The notes under the pieces: model-generated | What the model saw: only the letters and a program-made list of their open reading frames with translations | Database searches by the model: none | Told to the model about the DNA's origin: nothing | Shown here: positions 25,969-33,716 of the stretch, one piece after another | Layout of the letters: every line of letters begins with the position of its first letter | How positions within the stretch are numbered: position 1 is the first letter of the stretch | Made by a program: the position numbers and the translations under genes | Assembly (NCBI RefSeq): GCF_009807095.1 | Contig: NZ_WUCC01000001.1 | Location: 186,001-250,000 of the forward strand | DNA: 64,000 nucleotides | From: Rathayibacter sp. VKM Ac-2754 | GTDB taxonomy: Bacteria > Actinomycetota > Actinomycetes > Actinomycetales > Microbacteriaceae | Direction of reading: 5' to 3'

Positions 25969-27306
25969 TCAGCCGAAGAACCCGACCGAGCAGGTCTGCT
26001 GGTCGGCGCTCTGGCCGGTGACCGACTCTGGCACCGCAACCTTGGAGTCGCCCGCGGGAGCGGCGGGATCGACCGGAGTGCCGGGAGTCGCCTCCGCCGT
26101 GGCGAGCGGGTCCGTCGTCGCGGGCCCGCTCGGAGGCTCCGTCGTCGTCGGAGCGGCGGCCTCGCCCTCGACTATCGCGCCGCCGCCGGTGCCTCCGGTG
26201 AGGGCGATCGGCTGGTCGGTCTGCAGCGCCGCGGCGAGGACGTCGCCCGAGGTGCGGTCGGGGACCACTCCGCCCGAGGCCTCGACCGTCGGGTACTGCG
26301 CGAAGACCACGTTCGCCAGATCGACGTCGCTGAGCGCGAGCCCCATCTGGACCATCGTGTTGACGTTGTCGAGCCCGGTCGACAGGGTCATGTTGCCCAG
26401 CGCCGCCTTGGCGAGTCCGTAGAGGGCGACCGGGTTGAGCAGGGTCTCGGTGCTCTTGATCTGGCGGACCAGCGCCGAGAGGAAGACCTGCTGGTTGCTG
26501 ATGCGGGTGAGGTCGCTGCCGTCGCCGATGCCGTGGCGGCTGCGGAGGAACTGCAGGGCGGCCATCCCCTCGAGCGAGTGCGTGCCCGGCTCGAGGTAGG
26601 TGTTGGTGTAGGGGTCGGCGATCTCGGTGGCGACGCAGACGTCGACCCCGCCGACGGCGGTCGACATCTCGATGACGCCGTTGAACTGGACGACCGCCCC
26701 GTAGTCGACGGTGACGCCGAGGAGCTCCTCGGCGACTCCCGCGACGCAGCCGAGGCTCACGTCCTTGCCCATCGCCTCGTTGATCTTCGTGTCGTAGCGG
26801 GCGGGGATCGTCTCCCCGGTCGCCGCGTTCACGCAGGAGGGGATGTCGACGTACATGTCGCGCGGGAAGCTCACCACGGTGGCGTTGCTGTGGTCGGCCG
26901 ACACGTGCATCAGCATGTTGACGTCGTTGAGGACGCTGGTCTCCTCGTCGGGGTCGCCGTAGGCGTCGCCCTGACCCTGCCGCGAGTCGCTGCCGACGAC
27001 GAGGACGTTGAAGCCGCCCTCGAGCGCGCCGATCGCGGGCACCTCGGCCGCCGCCTCGACGCTCGAGCCGGCCGCGACCGGATGCAGGTCGACCGACGGC
27101 TGCGCGGACTGCACGAGCAGCGTGGCGGCGATGGCGACGACCGAGACGGAGGCGACGACGCCGACTCCGGAGACCGCCGCGGCGGCCTTCACCAGAGTCC
27201 GCGCAAGGCTGTGCCGCTTCTGACGACCGTGCCGCACGAAGGGGCGCGGCGAGCGCGTCGACTCGTCCGCGGCGGAGGGCTCCGTCGAGAAGGGCGTCCT
27301 GCGCAT
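25969..27306 (-). CDS. LytR-CpsA-Psr (LCP) family protein, paralogue
   Basis: A 445-residue protein with the same layout as its neighbour: cytosolic basic tail, membrane segment near residues 40-68, LCP domain (NVLVVGSDS, VVSFPRDMYVDIPSC, TKINEAMG, FLRSRHGIGDGSDLTRIS), and a Pro/Thr/Ala-rich linker to a terminal Cys. The two proteins are alike through the catalytic domain, indicating tandem duplication. It ligates anionic polymers to the wall from the outer membrane face. It is divergent from the sigma factor gene, with 207 bp between holding both promoters. Confidence 0.92.
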   Translation of the reverse strand: MRRTPFSTEPSAADESTRSPRPFVRHGRQKRHSLARTLVKAAAAVSGVGVVASVSVVAIAATLLVQSAQPSVDLHPVAAGSSVEAAAEVPAIGALEGGFNVLVVGSDSRQGQGDAYGDPDEETSVLNDVNMLMHVSADHSNATVVSFPRDMYVDIPSCVNAATGETIPARYDTKINEAMGKDVSLGCVAGVAEELLGVTVDYGAVVQFNGVIEMSTAVGGVDVCVATEIADPYTNTYLEPGTHSLEGMAALQFLRSRHGIGDGSDLTRISNQQVFLSALVRQIKSTETLLNPVALYGLAKAALGNMTLSTGLDNVNTMVQMGLALSDVDLANVVFAQYPTVEASGGVVPDRTSGDVLAAALQTDQPIALTGGTGGGAIVEGEAAAPTTTEPPSGPATTDPLATAEATPGTPVDPAAPAGDSKVAVPESVTGQSADQQTCSVGFFG

Positions 27307-27513
27307 CCGTCTCCCGTTCGTCTCGAGTGCTGGCGGTGTCGGCGGAGCGTGGGCGCATCCGGCCGGAGGTGGAGCAGGGACTCGCGGAGGGGAATGCCGT
27401 GTCCGCGTCGGGCCATACTACCCAGAGTCGCTCCGGAGGCGGATCGGCAGCGTTCCCGAGTGCGCGCCCCACTGCCCGATGGAACCGATTCGAGCGATCG
27501 GACATATCCCGTC

Positions 27514-28113
27514 ATGACCACTTCCTCTCCGCCGCGGGACACCGCCGAGTCCTCGTGGGCGAACGTGCTCACGGGCGACCCGGACGGCTTCGGCAGGCTC
27601 TACGACACGTACAGGCTCCGCGTCTTCTGGCACGCGCTCCGGCACACGCGGGCGCTCCACGACGCGGAGGACATCGCCGCCCTCGTCTTCCTCGAAGCGT
27701 GGCGCAGGCGCACCTCGATCCGTCTCGTCGACGGATCACCGCTCCCGTGGCTGCTCGCGACGACCAACAACGTCGCGCGCAACGTCGACCGCTCCCGCCG
27801 ACGGCATCAGCTGGCGCTCAGCCGGCTGCCCGAGCCGCGGCACCAGGAGGATTTCTCGGACGAGGCGGGCGAGCGCATCGACACCGCCCCGCGCCGGGAG
27901 TCGATCCGCAGCGCGTTCGCCGGCCTCGCCGCCCGCGACCAGGACGTCCTGTCGCTCTGCGTGATCGCCGAGATGCCGGTCAGCGAGGCCGCCCGCGTGC
28001 TCGGCGTCCCGGTCGGCACCGTCAAGTCCCGACTCTCGCGAGCCAAGGTGAAGCTCGCCGCACTGATCACCGACCTCACCGCCGACGCAGCCACCGATGG
28101 AGGTGCACGATGA
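27514..28113 (+). CDS. ECF-type RNA polymerase sigma factor
   Basis: A 199-residue sigma-70 family regulator. Region 2 is FGRLYDTYRLRVFWHALRHTR...AEDIAALVFLEAWRR with WLLATTNNVARNVDRSRR (2.4); region 4 is SIRSAFAGLAARDQDVLSL...PVSEAARVLGVPVGTVKSRLSRAK. It directs polymerase to stress promoters. ATG 27514 follows TATATCCCGTC with no clear RBS. The stop overlaps the start of the next gene (ATGA), a usual sigma/anti-sigma arrangement. Confidence 0.93.
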   Translation: MTTSSPPRDTAESSWANVLTGDPDGFGRLYDTYRLRVFWHALRHTRALHDAEDIAALVFLEAWRRRTSIRLVDGSPLPWLLATTNNVARNVDRSRRRHQLALSRLPEPRHQEDFSDEAGERIDTAPRRESIRSAFAGLAARDQDVLSLCVIAEMPVSEAARVLGVPVGTVKSRLSRAKVKLAALITDLTADAATDGGAR

Positions 28114-28922
28114 ACGACAAGCCCGTCTTCGACCCCGACCGCGATCGCGCCATCCGCGCCATGATCGTCGAGACCGCCCGCGCCGAGAAGGCGCGCCCGT
28201 CACTGCGCACCCGCGCCTCCCTGCTCATCGGCCTCGTGGTCGCCGCGCTCCTCGTCTCGGGGGGCGGAGTCGCGATGGCGCTGACCGGGATCATCCAGAT
28301 CCCGATCGCGGCGCCTGCTCCGGTCGAGACGCCGACCGCGACGCCGACACCGACCATCACGCCGACGCCGACGACCGCTCCCGCTCCGCCGCCGGCACCG
28401 GAGCCGACCCCGACGCCGACGCCGACGCCTGCCGACCCGAGCTCCTGGGTCATCAGCTTCGACGGAGTGGGCCCGATCGTCTTCGGCGGGCCGATCACCG
28501 ACGCTTCTGCAGCTCTGGACACGACCGACCTCGTACCCTTCTCCTTCGGCTTCGAGGAGTGCCCCTCCGACTACCGTCAGCTCCCCGACAACGGACGCAC
28601 TTTCGTCGGAGTGGACCCGGACGACGCCGGCGCCGTCGATCACATCGAGGTCGCGAACTACGTCACCGACGAGGGGAACCAGCTCGACGGCGCCCTCCCG
28701 CGGACGGTGTCCGGCATCAGCACGGGGTCCACTCGCGCCGAACTGATCGCGACGTACCCCAATCTGGTCGAGGAGCCGGACGTCGCCGGAGACGCGCTCT
28801 ACTCGTGGGCGGGACCCGACGAGCGCCGACTCTGGTTCCGGATCGCGACGGCCACCGACACCGTGCAGGCGATCTCCCTGAGCACCTCCCCGGTGTACAC
28901 GCTCGGCGGTTGCGGGGCCTGA
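28110..28922 (+). CDS. Single-pass membrane protein coupled to ECF sigma factor (putative regulator)
   Basis: A 270-residue protein: cytosolic N-terminus (about 37 residues), one membrane helix SLLIGLVVAALLVSGGGVAMAL, a Pro/Thr-rich wall-spanning linker made of TPTPT repeats (about residues 70-110), and an extracellular domain with two cysteines (FEECPSDY and LGGCGA) that may form a disulfide. Position and coupling suggest an anti-sigma factor, but the HxxxCxxC zinc motif is absent and the cytosolic part is short. Similar to unnamed actinobacterial proteins. Transcription probably stops at the hairpin 16 bases downstream. Confidence 0.75.
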   Translation: MNDKPVFDPDRDRAIRAMIVETARAEKARPSLRTRASLLIGLVVAALLVSGGGVAMALTGIIQIPIAAPAPVETPTATPTPTITPTPTTAPAPPPAPEPTPTPTPTPADPSSWVISFDGVGPIVFGGPITDASAALDTTDLVPFSFGFEECPSDYRQLPDNGRTFVGVDPDDAGAVDHIEVANYVTDEGNQLDGALPRTVSGISTGSTRAELIATYPNLVEEPDVAGDALYSWAGPDERRLWFRIATATDTVQAISLSTSPVYTLGGCGA

Positions 28923-28937
28923 CCGCAGCGGAACTCG

Positions 28938-28967
28938 GAGCGCCTCTCCTCAGCCGGAGAGGCGCTC
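28938..28967 (+). terminator. Hairpin terminator after the sigma factor operon
   Basis: GAGCGCCTCTCC (28938-28949) and GGAGAGGCGCTC (28956-28967) form a perfect 12-bp stem with a six-base loop. No U-tract follows. It marks the native chromosome just before the first att repeat. Confidence 0.7.
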
Positions 28968-28976
28968 GGAGGTGTA

Positions 28977-29026
28977 TGGCGGAGGGCTAGGGATTCGAAC
29001 CCTAGAGACATCTCTGCCCACCAGTT
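28977..29026. repeat. att-like direct repeat 1 (tRNA-Ser(UGA) 3' fragment)
   Basis: Fifty bases identical to the 3' part of the tRNA-Ser(UGA) gene at 42392-42441: acceptor 3' strand, T-arm and variable arm. The copy diverges inside the anticodon stem (CCAGTTCAAGTC instead of CCAGTTTTCAAGACT). It is the outermost junction of the hotspot; the chromosome terminator lies ten bases before. Confidence 0.9.
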
Positions 29027-29197
29027 CAAGTCAGGTTCGCGGGCTCCGGTCGGACCCGAATGACGGCGGGGCCCGGACGATGGCCCGGGGCTCGCCTCAT
29101 TTCGTCTACGCCAATCTCGGGCTGTACCCGTCACTAGTGCCAAATGAATGACACGAGAGCTGCGACAGTAACTCACCTCATAGCGCGCTCGATGAGG

Positions 29198-29676
29198 TCA
29201 GGCGTCGTCAATTGACTCCTTCTCTTGTAGGTAGCCGATGGCGCGGACGAACCAGAAGAAAACGACGGCGCCCCGATGCGTGCAACCAGTGGAAGAACCC
29301 ATCGATAGGTCCGTCAATCATGGCGAAGAGAGTGGTAGCACAGAAAGCGCAGTAGTGCCGCCACGACTGGCCTGCCCTGCCCGAAGAGAAGACCAACGAT
29401 AAGCCTGGCGGAGACCTGGGCCAAAAACTGGTAGTACTCAGGATCAACACCCATGTCAGCGCGAAATGCAATGATCGTCGGAATAGCGCGTAGCAGACGA
29501 GCCCCAGGTAGACAGCGCTCCGGGCCGCGAACGCCGACCCGTCGCACGTCACCGGCGTCGAGGACGCGCTCAGGGCACTGCCTGCGGCGTCCCGAACATA
29601 CTCCGCCCGCCGCTCCCGAACCGATGAGCGCGAGCACGGCACCGACCGCAACGATCGACTGCCAAATCAGGTCCAT
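29198..29676 (-). pseudogene. Frameshifted small membrane-protein gene
   Basis: Protein-like segments occur in succession in different minus-strand frames: MDLIWQSIVAVGAVLALIGSG at the start, then ALSASSTPVTCDGSAF and YLGLVCYALF, then IIAFRADMGVDPEYYQFL and SARLIVGLLFG, and finally FFWFVRAIGYLQEKESIDDA with TGA at 29198. Joined, they give a protein of about 150 residues with hydrophobic helices. At least two or three frameshifts break it. No family recognised. It lies in the decayed outer part of the tRNA hotspot. Confidence 0.45.
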
Positions 29677-29803
29677 GTGGCTGTCCTACGCTTCATCGGT
29701 CAAGTCGCTTTTCGGCAGACCAGCTAGCGGACAACTTCAGTCTGCTGCGCGCCTCTCTACGCAACCGTGGCGCGGCGACGCTCACAGCCGTCTCGCCGAG
29801 TGA

Positions 29804-29968
29804 TCAGGACTTGTTGTTCTCACAACGGGCGGCTGCGCGGCTCACGGAGTCGCGGGACGTGACCCTTCGGTTGGCGAGGTCCTCTGCGGAGGAGACCAAG
29901 GCAAGCGGAGTCAAGCAGCCATCGCAGGCTCCGTCGTCCTCACGGTGACAGCGGACGGTCACCTTCAT
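29804..29968 (-). CDS. Small Cys-containing hypothetical protein
   Basis: A 54-residue frame starting MKVTVRCHREDDGACDGC. The CHREDDGACDGC spacing could bind a metal or simply be an iron-sulphur or zinc-knuckle-like remnant. The rest is polar (LVSSAEDLANRRVTSRDSV). No RBS stands out, and the AT content fits the mobile segment around it. It may be a real small protein or a piece of a decayed gene. Confidence 0.35.
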   Translation of the reverse strand: MKVTVRCHREDDGACDGCLTPLALVSSAEDLANRRVTSRDSVSRAAARCENNKS

Positions 29969-30023
29969 GTCCGCTGCCGACTGGCACACCCACACTGGAA
30001 GAGCAGTTCGCAGAAGGGTCGCG

Positions 30024-30062
30024 AGTCCTGGATTCGAACAACGGAGCTTCTCTCCCAGACTT
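30024..30062. repeat. Degenerate fourth att-like tRNA-Ser fragment
   Basis: Contains GGATTCGAAC in the same orientation as the three better repeats, followed by a degraded variable-arm part (GGAGCTTCTCTCCCA versus TAGAGACATCTCTGCCCA) and GACTTCG, which equals the sequence just after repeat 2. Alignment needs gaps, so this is a tentative decayed attachment site. Confidence 0.4.
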
Positions 30063-30063
30063 C

Positions 30064-30918
30064 GTGAAAAAGTCAGTTACGATCTTGATTAACGATGCTG
30101 ACTCGCGAACGGACCGGATCATCTTCCAATCACTACTTCCGGGCTTCAGAGATCTGCGGACCCCCCTCGCTGCCGGGTTCCTCTTGGCAGCGGCTGCGTG
30201 GTTGACGTGGGGCGAGTCGGTCCCGCCGCGTGGAACCGCAGCAGGGGTGCCCGAATCGATCTACATTCTCTTCGAGACACTCGGCAGCTATACGTTGCTT
30301 GCAGTCCTTACGTTCGGCTCTTACACCGCCGGAATGATATGGATGGCTCCCGTTCAATGGCTGTTCGACAAGATCGGCACCCTCCCGAAGCTCGGATTGC
30401 GAACCTACGCCGACCAGACCACGACGAATCTTCTCAATCAGACTCGCCCTGTGATGGAAGACGAGGGAGGCAAAGATGCATACGCGGCACTGACCGAACT
30501 CCTGAAGCAGGTCTCATCCGCTCCTCTCGACCGGGGTGACCCTACGCCCGAGAAAACCGTCCGTCGGCGAATCTCCAATTCTCTCGCTGAGAACTTCAAA
30601 GACGCAGCGGTCGTCCTGCAGGCCGAGAATCACGAACTCTGGGACATTTACGATCGCGGGACCGCCGAAGCACAGTTCCGCTTCGGGATCGCCATCCCCT
30701 TCGGGATCACTATCGGGCTCCTGGCGACAAACATTTTCAACACGACCTGGCAGTTGGCACTTCTCTTTGGTGTGGTTGCCGCAGGAGTCATGCTCGCCCT
30801 CAGCGTGATAAAACTCCGCGAGGCAGTAACTGCGCTTCGACGCGGGCTGGAGGCGGCCAACGTGAAATCGCGCAAGCAGGTCGCGCTGGAGGAGGTCATC
30901 GGACGACTAAACAGGTAG
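30064..30918 (+). CDS. Four-helix membrane protein of unknown function
   Basis: A 284-residue protein. Two N-terminal membrane helices (LAAGFLLAAAAWLTW and TLLAVLTFGSYTAGMIWMAPV) are followed by a 120-residue cytosolic helical part and two further helices (FGIAIPFGITIGLLATNIF and LALLFGVVAAGVMLALSVI) ending in a basic coiled tail. Not recognised as any named family. GTG start at 30064, directly at the end of the degenerate att copy, with no good RBS; the true start may differ. As the only intact gene between two att copies it is a candidate cargo gene, for example a membrane-acting defence protein, but nothing in the sequence proves this. Confidence 0.65.
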   Translation: MKKSVTILINDADSRTDRIIFQSLLPGFRDLRTPLAAGFLLAAAAWLTWGESVPPRGTAAGVPESIYILFETLGSYTLLAVLTFGSYTAGMIWMAPVQWLFDKIGTLPKLGLRTYADQTTTNLLNQTRPVMEDEGGKDAYAALTELLKQVSSAPLDRGDPTPEKTVRRRISNSLAENFKDAAVVLQAENHELWDIYDRGTAEAQFRFGIAIPFGITIGLLATNIFNTTWQLALLFGVVAAGVMLALSVIKLREAVTALRRGLEAANVKSRKQVALEEVIGRLNR

Positions 30919-30965
30919 TGGAGACCTGACCGCCGACGGCGGTAATCGCGGCGGACTGCGGACTG

Positions 30966-31026
30966 CCTGGCGGAGGGCTAGGGATTCGAACCCTAGAGAC
31001 ATCTCTGCCCACCAGTTTTCAAGACT
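30966..31026. repeat. att-like direct repeat 2 (distal end of the satellite)
   Basis: Sixty-one bases identical to 42390-42450, from CCTGGCGG through the tRNA 3' half to GTTTTCAAGACT in the anticodon stem. Position and identity make it the distal attachment junction (attR or attL) of the element that ends in the intact tRNA gene. Confidence 0.95.
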
Positions 31027-31051
31027 TCGGAAGGCCCTCTACCGGGGCAGG

Positions 31052-31155
31052 CCGAACCTCTCCGCGACCGGCCGCCGAAGGCCGTTCTTCCGCGAGATTC
31101 CGGGGTTGTGACAGCCATACGGACCGTTCTCGCGGCACGCCTCGGAGAGGTTCGG
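31052..31155. repeat. Long-range inverted repeat next to the distal att site
   Basis: CCGAACCTCTCCG (31052-31064) is repeated in perfect inversion as CGGAGAGGTTCGG (31143-31155). The 78-base interval also holds the hairpin-like GGCCGCCGAAGGCC. Its position 26 bases inside the att repeat would fit integrase or excisionase arm sites, or a terminator for the gene coming from the right. The rest of 30919-31200 shows no gene. Confidence 0.5.
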
Positions 31156-31200
31156 ATCACCTCGGCGGAGCGTGGTTAGAGGGGTTTCCGCGGGGATCTT

Positions 31201-32034
31201 CTAGCGCCGAGCGATCGCGCCGGAGGTGAACCACTGCACCAGCGGAACGGCTAACAGCACCGCGGCTTCAGCCTCAGCCCTCGTGCTTCGGGTGAAGCCC
31301 GGCTGCCCAGCGTGTCGATCGTTCTGCCCCGTCCAGAGGGTCTGAGCCATCGCCAAAACCGTACGGGTGCTCGTGTCCGCCGGGTGCTCACGCGACAATT
31401 CGAGACCCCAGTCACCGTCTGCTCGCATCTGCCCTACTACGGTGCCAAGGGTAGCGGTGCGATTGGTCGGCATTACCACCGGGATTGACGCTGCCTCAAC
31501 GGCCTTCACGGCCTTCGAATAGGCCCTCTCGTAGTCAGGATTGACCCCAAAAGCCGAACTCCACGATTCGGACAGAAGAGGCCCAGCGTGACCGGCTGAG
31601 GACATGGCCGCATCCGCGGCGCGCCGCACTCCTTCGGGAACTCGTTTCTCTAGTCCGGCGTATCCGTCACGCGCACCAACGGTCCACTCCGACCCAGCGC
31701 TTGTCAGGAGGCCATCAAGTTGCATCCCGGCTTCGCGGCTCTGACTATTGAAAACGAGGAAGTCGACGAATTCAATAGTTTCATCTTCATCCAATACGCT
31801 TTCGATTCCAGCGATGCCGAATTTCTGGAACCGACCAACTATTGGCTCGACTCGTCGTGTGACAAGATCAAACTCGGACACCAACGGCAAGTTACGCCCC
31901 GTCTGGCCGCGATAGTCAACCGTAGTCAGCTGTCGCCCAATCCAAACCCAAAGAGGCATCTCCAACCATGGCGGCACTCCCGCCACTAGCACTGCCTGCT
32001 CTTCGGCGGACGAACGCAGAGGCTTCCAGGTCAT
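31201..32034 (-). CDS. Hypothetical protein, weakly like abortive-infection/HEPN C-terminal domains
   Basis: A 277-residue soluble protein. The N-terminal half (PPWLEMPLWVWIGRQL, YAGLEKRVPEGVRRAADAA) is not recognised. The C-terminal half, AYSKAVKAVEAASIPVVMPTNRTATLGTVVGQM, then LAMAQTLWTGQNDRHAG and AEAAVLLAVPLVQWFTSGA, resembles the helical domain in abortive-infection proteins, where an RHxG-like motif is conserved (here NDRHAG). This assignment is from memory of pattern only. It is the first gene inside the element from the distal att site and is transcribed toward that site, a usual place for cargo. Confidence 0.65.
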   Translation of the reverse strand: MTWKPLRSSAEEQAVLVAGVPPWLEMPLWVWIGRQLTTVDYRGQTGRNLPLVSEFDLVTRRVEPIVGRFQKFGIAGIESVLDEDETIEFVDFLVFNSQSREAGMQLDGLLTSAGSEWTVGARDGYAGLEKRVPEGVRRAADAAMSSAGHAGPLLSESWSSAFGVNPDYERAYSKAVKAVEAASIPVVMPTNRTATLGTVVGQMRADGDWGLELSREHPADTSTRTVLAMAQTLWTGQNDRHAGQPGFTRSTRAEAEAAVLLAVPLVQWFTSGAIARR

Positions 32035-32181
32035 AGCGACAACCTATCGCCTGGCTTCGACATCCGTGCACGCCGGGCCGCTCCGCGGTGGTGCCGGAGC
32101 GGCTCAGCGTTGGGCGCTCAGCGAGCGCGCCGGGATCCTCAGCCACGGGCCTGACCGAGCGGCCCCGTGGCCACCTGTGGG

Positions 32182-32364
32182 CTAGGCGTTGGGCGCCCGA
32201 AACATCGCCCGCCGCTGCTCCGCCGCGCTCAGCGGGCGCCGCGCCTCCGACAGCGGGTTGGACCCATCCTCAGTGCCGCCGTGCTCGGACGCTTCCTCCC
32301 GGCTTGCGGAGGTCACCCGCTGGAAGGGCGGCTGGCCAGCCCGCTTGTCGAATATCTGTCCCAA
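32182..32364 (-). CDS. Small hypothetical protein, TTG start
   Basis: A 60-residue polar protein beginning GQIFDKRAGQPPFQRVTS and ending RRPLSAAEQRRAMFRAPNA. The TTG at 32364 has a strong GGGGAGAG RBS four bases upstream; an ATG-started longer frame reads low-quality sequence. Unknown function. It lies 147 bases upstream of the possible abortive-infection gene on the same strand. The 190 bases between this gene and the plus-strand regulator operon are AT-richer and should contain divergent promoters. Confidence 0.5.
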   Translation of the reverse strand: MGQIFDKRAGQPPFQRVTSASREEASEHGGTEDGSNPLSEARRPLSAAEQRRAMFRAPNA

Positions 32365-32554
32365 GGTTCTCTCCCCTTGTCGGTGTGCTCGGAACCCTAC
32401 TCGTCGGACTATTTCTCTCCTATTGCCAATTCCAGCGGGGCGAGATTGCATTCTGGCCCTTACCTAATCGGCATTGAAAAGGCGCTCGGCTCAAGCGGGA
32501 ACGATTAGCGGCGCAGTAAAGTAACGCTATCCGATCAGAAAAGGAGGCGCTTAA

Positions 32555-32770
32555 ATGCCGACAGGCCGTCCACCCAAGAACTACGTCCCTCTGCGATCTT
32601 CCGTTCCGGAGGAGATCGACGTGGCGCTCGACGCATTCGTCGCTGCAACCGGCCTGGCAAAGGCCTCGCTGATTCGCATCGCGTTGGCCGAGAAGCTGGT
32701 CGCCCTCAACCTTCTCCCCTCTCTTCCGCACATGCCGCTCGCGGCGACTACCCAGTCCGACAACGAATAA
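32555..32770 (+). CDS. Ribbon-helix-helix DNA-binding protein (CopG-like)
   Basis: A 71-residue protein. YVPLRSSVPEEIDVALDAFVAATGLAKASLIRIALAEKL fits the RHH pattern: a beta-strand followed by two helices. It probably dimerises and binds operator DNA, perhaps repressing its own operon or the divergent cargo genes. A strong AAAAGGAGG lies ten bases before the ATG. First gene of the rightward operon of the element. Confidence 0.8.
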   Translation: MPTGRPPKNYVPLRSSVPEEIDVALDAFVAATGLAKASLIRIALAEKLVALNLLPSLPHMPLAATTQSDNE

Positions 32771-32784
32771 GAAAGGTTCGAACA

Positions 32785-33084
32785 ATGGTCAATCTCAACC
32801 CAAGCCTGGAGGCTTTCAAGCCCCAGGAGATCCACACCGACCTGCCGCCATTCCCGGCTTCCGCAGGACCCACCCTCGCTCGGGAGATTCGCAGCCGCCA
32901 CCTCGTCGCCCTCGCCACGCTGGCCGACGACGCGAAGGCTGCCCTGGGTGAGGCGGAGGAGGCCCTGCTCACCGTGGTCGAGCAGCAGGAGGCCCGCACC
33001 GAGCGTCGCGACCGCCTCCAGGCCTTCGCCTCCAAGAAGAGCGGCCCCACCATCGGTGGTTCGATCTCGGGAGCGCGGCGATGA
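32785..33084 (+). CDS. Hypothetical protein (helical)
   Basis: A 99-residue protein of unknown family, starting MVNLNPSLEAFKPQEIH. The middle, LARHL-like (EIRSRHLVALATLADDAKAAL) to LTVVEQQEARTERRD, is predicted to be a coiled helix; the C-terminus is basic and Gly/Ser-rich. GAAAGG serves as RBS. Stop overlaps the next start (ATGA), so it is coupled to the 186-residue gene. Confidence 0.7.
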   Translation: MVNLNPSLEAFKPQEIHTDLPPFPASAGPTLAREIRSRHLVALATLADDAKAALGEAEEALLTVVEQQEARTERRDRLQAFASKKSGPTIGGSISGARR

Positions 33085-33641
33085 TCCCCGGCAACTTCGA
33101 CTGGCAGCGCTCCGTGGTGCGGGACCAGACGTACCTCAACTCGAAGGCCGAGCGCGAGGCCATCCGCGCCGTCGACAAGGCCATCTTCGATGAGGTTCGC
33201 GTTCACGAGCGCGACCTCGTCCGGCAGGGCCAGAAGTTGGTGGCGGACGTCGCCGCCCGCCGTCGCGCGGTCGAACAGATGGTCGAGCAGCTCACCCGCG
33301 AGATCACCACCCCGTTCACCAAGGCCCCCTGGTCCGGAGCCGACACGGATCTGCAGAAGGGCGTGGACCGGTACAACGTGCTGCACTTGCAGCTCGAGAC
33401 CGCGCTTGCGGCGCTCGGCGAGAAGTACCGAGAGCTGTCGTGGATCGCGGAGAAGCTGGAGGACCCGTACACGGACCTGCCGAACCTGCTCACCAAGTTC
33501 TTCTCGGGTACCAAGCGCTTCGAAACCGCGCCGGTGCGCTTCGCGACAACCGACGGCAGCCAGCGCCCGCCCGTCGAGAGCAGCCTCGCGATGGTCGAGG
33601 GTGCGACGGTGGCGACGCCCGGCCCGACGCAGGTCCAGTAG
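33081..33641 (+). CDS. Hypothetical coiled-coil protein
   Basis: A 186-residue protein, unrecognised. Long helices (REAIRAVDKAIFDEVRVHERDLVRQGQKLVADVAARRRAVEQM and LHLQLETALAALGEKYRELSWIAEKLEDPY) predict a coiled coil; the C-terminal 35 residues are disordered. No membrane segment. It could be a structural or DNA-organising factor of the element. Translationally coupled to the gene before and followed closely by a terminator hairpin. Confidence 0.75.
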   Translation: MIPGNFDWQRSVVRDQTYLNSKAEREAIRAVDKAIFDEVRVHERDLVRQGQKLVADVAARRRAVEQMVEQLTREITTPFTKAPWSGADTDLQKGVDRYNVLHLQLETALAALGEKYRELSWIAEKLEDPYTDLPNLLTKFFSGTKRFETAPVRFATTDGSQRPPVESSLAMVEGATVATPGPTQVQ

Positions 33642-33648
33642 CACGCAG

Positions 33649-33683
33649 AACGGCCCCAGAGGCGAGCAAGCTCTGGGGCCGTT
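33649..33683 (+). terminator. Intrinsic terminator hairpin
   Basis: AACGGCCCCAGAG (33649-33661) pairs perfectly with CTCTGGGGCCGTT (33671-33683); nine-base loop, then CT. It ends the three-gene regulator operon. Confidence 0.75.
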
Positions 33684-33716
33684 CTAGGACACGCAACGAA
33701 AGGAAGGAATCTCATC

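Noticed and set aside
28320-28440. Tandem repeat region as a non-coding minisatellite
   Set aside because: The ACGCCGACG-type repeats keep frame and encode the TPTPT wall-spanning linker of the membrane protein; the same applies to 62280-62420 in the VanY-like gene.
32088-32508. Plus-strand open frames opposite the small TTG-started gene
   Set aside because: Low-complexity translations without RBS; the minus-strand 60-residue frame has a strong RBS and protein-like composition.
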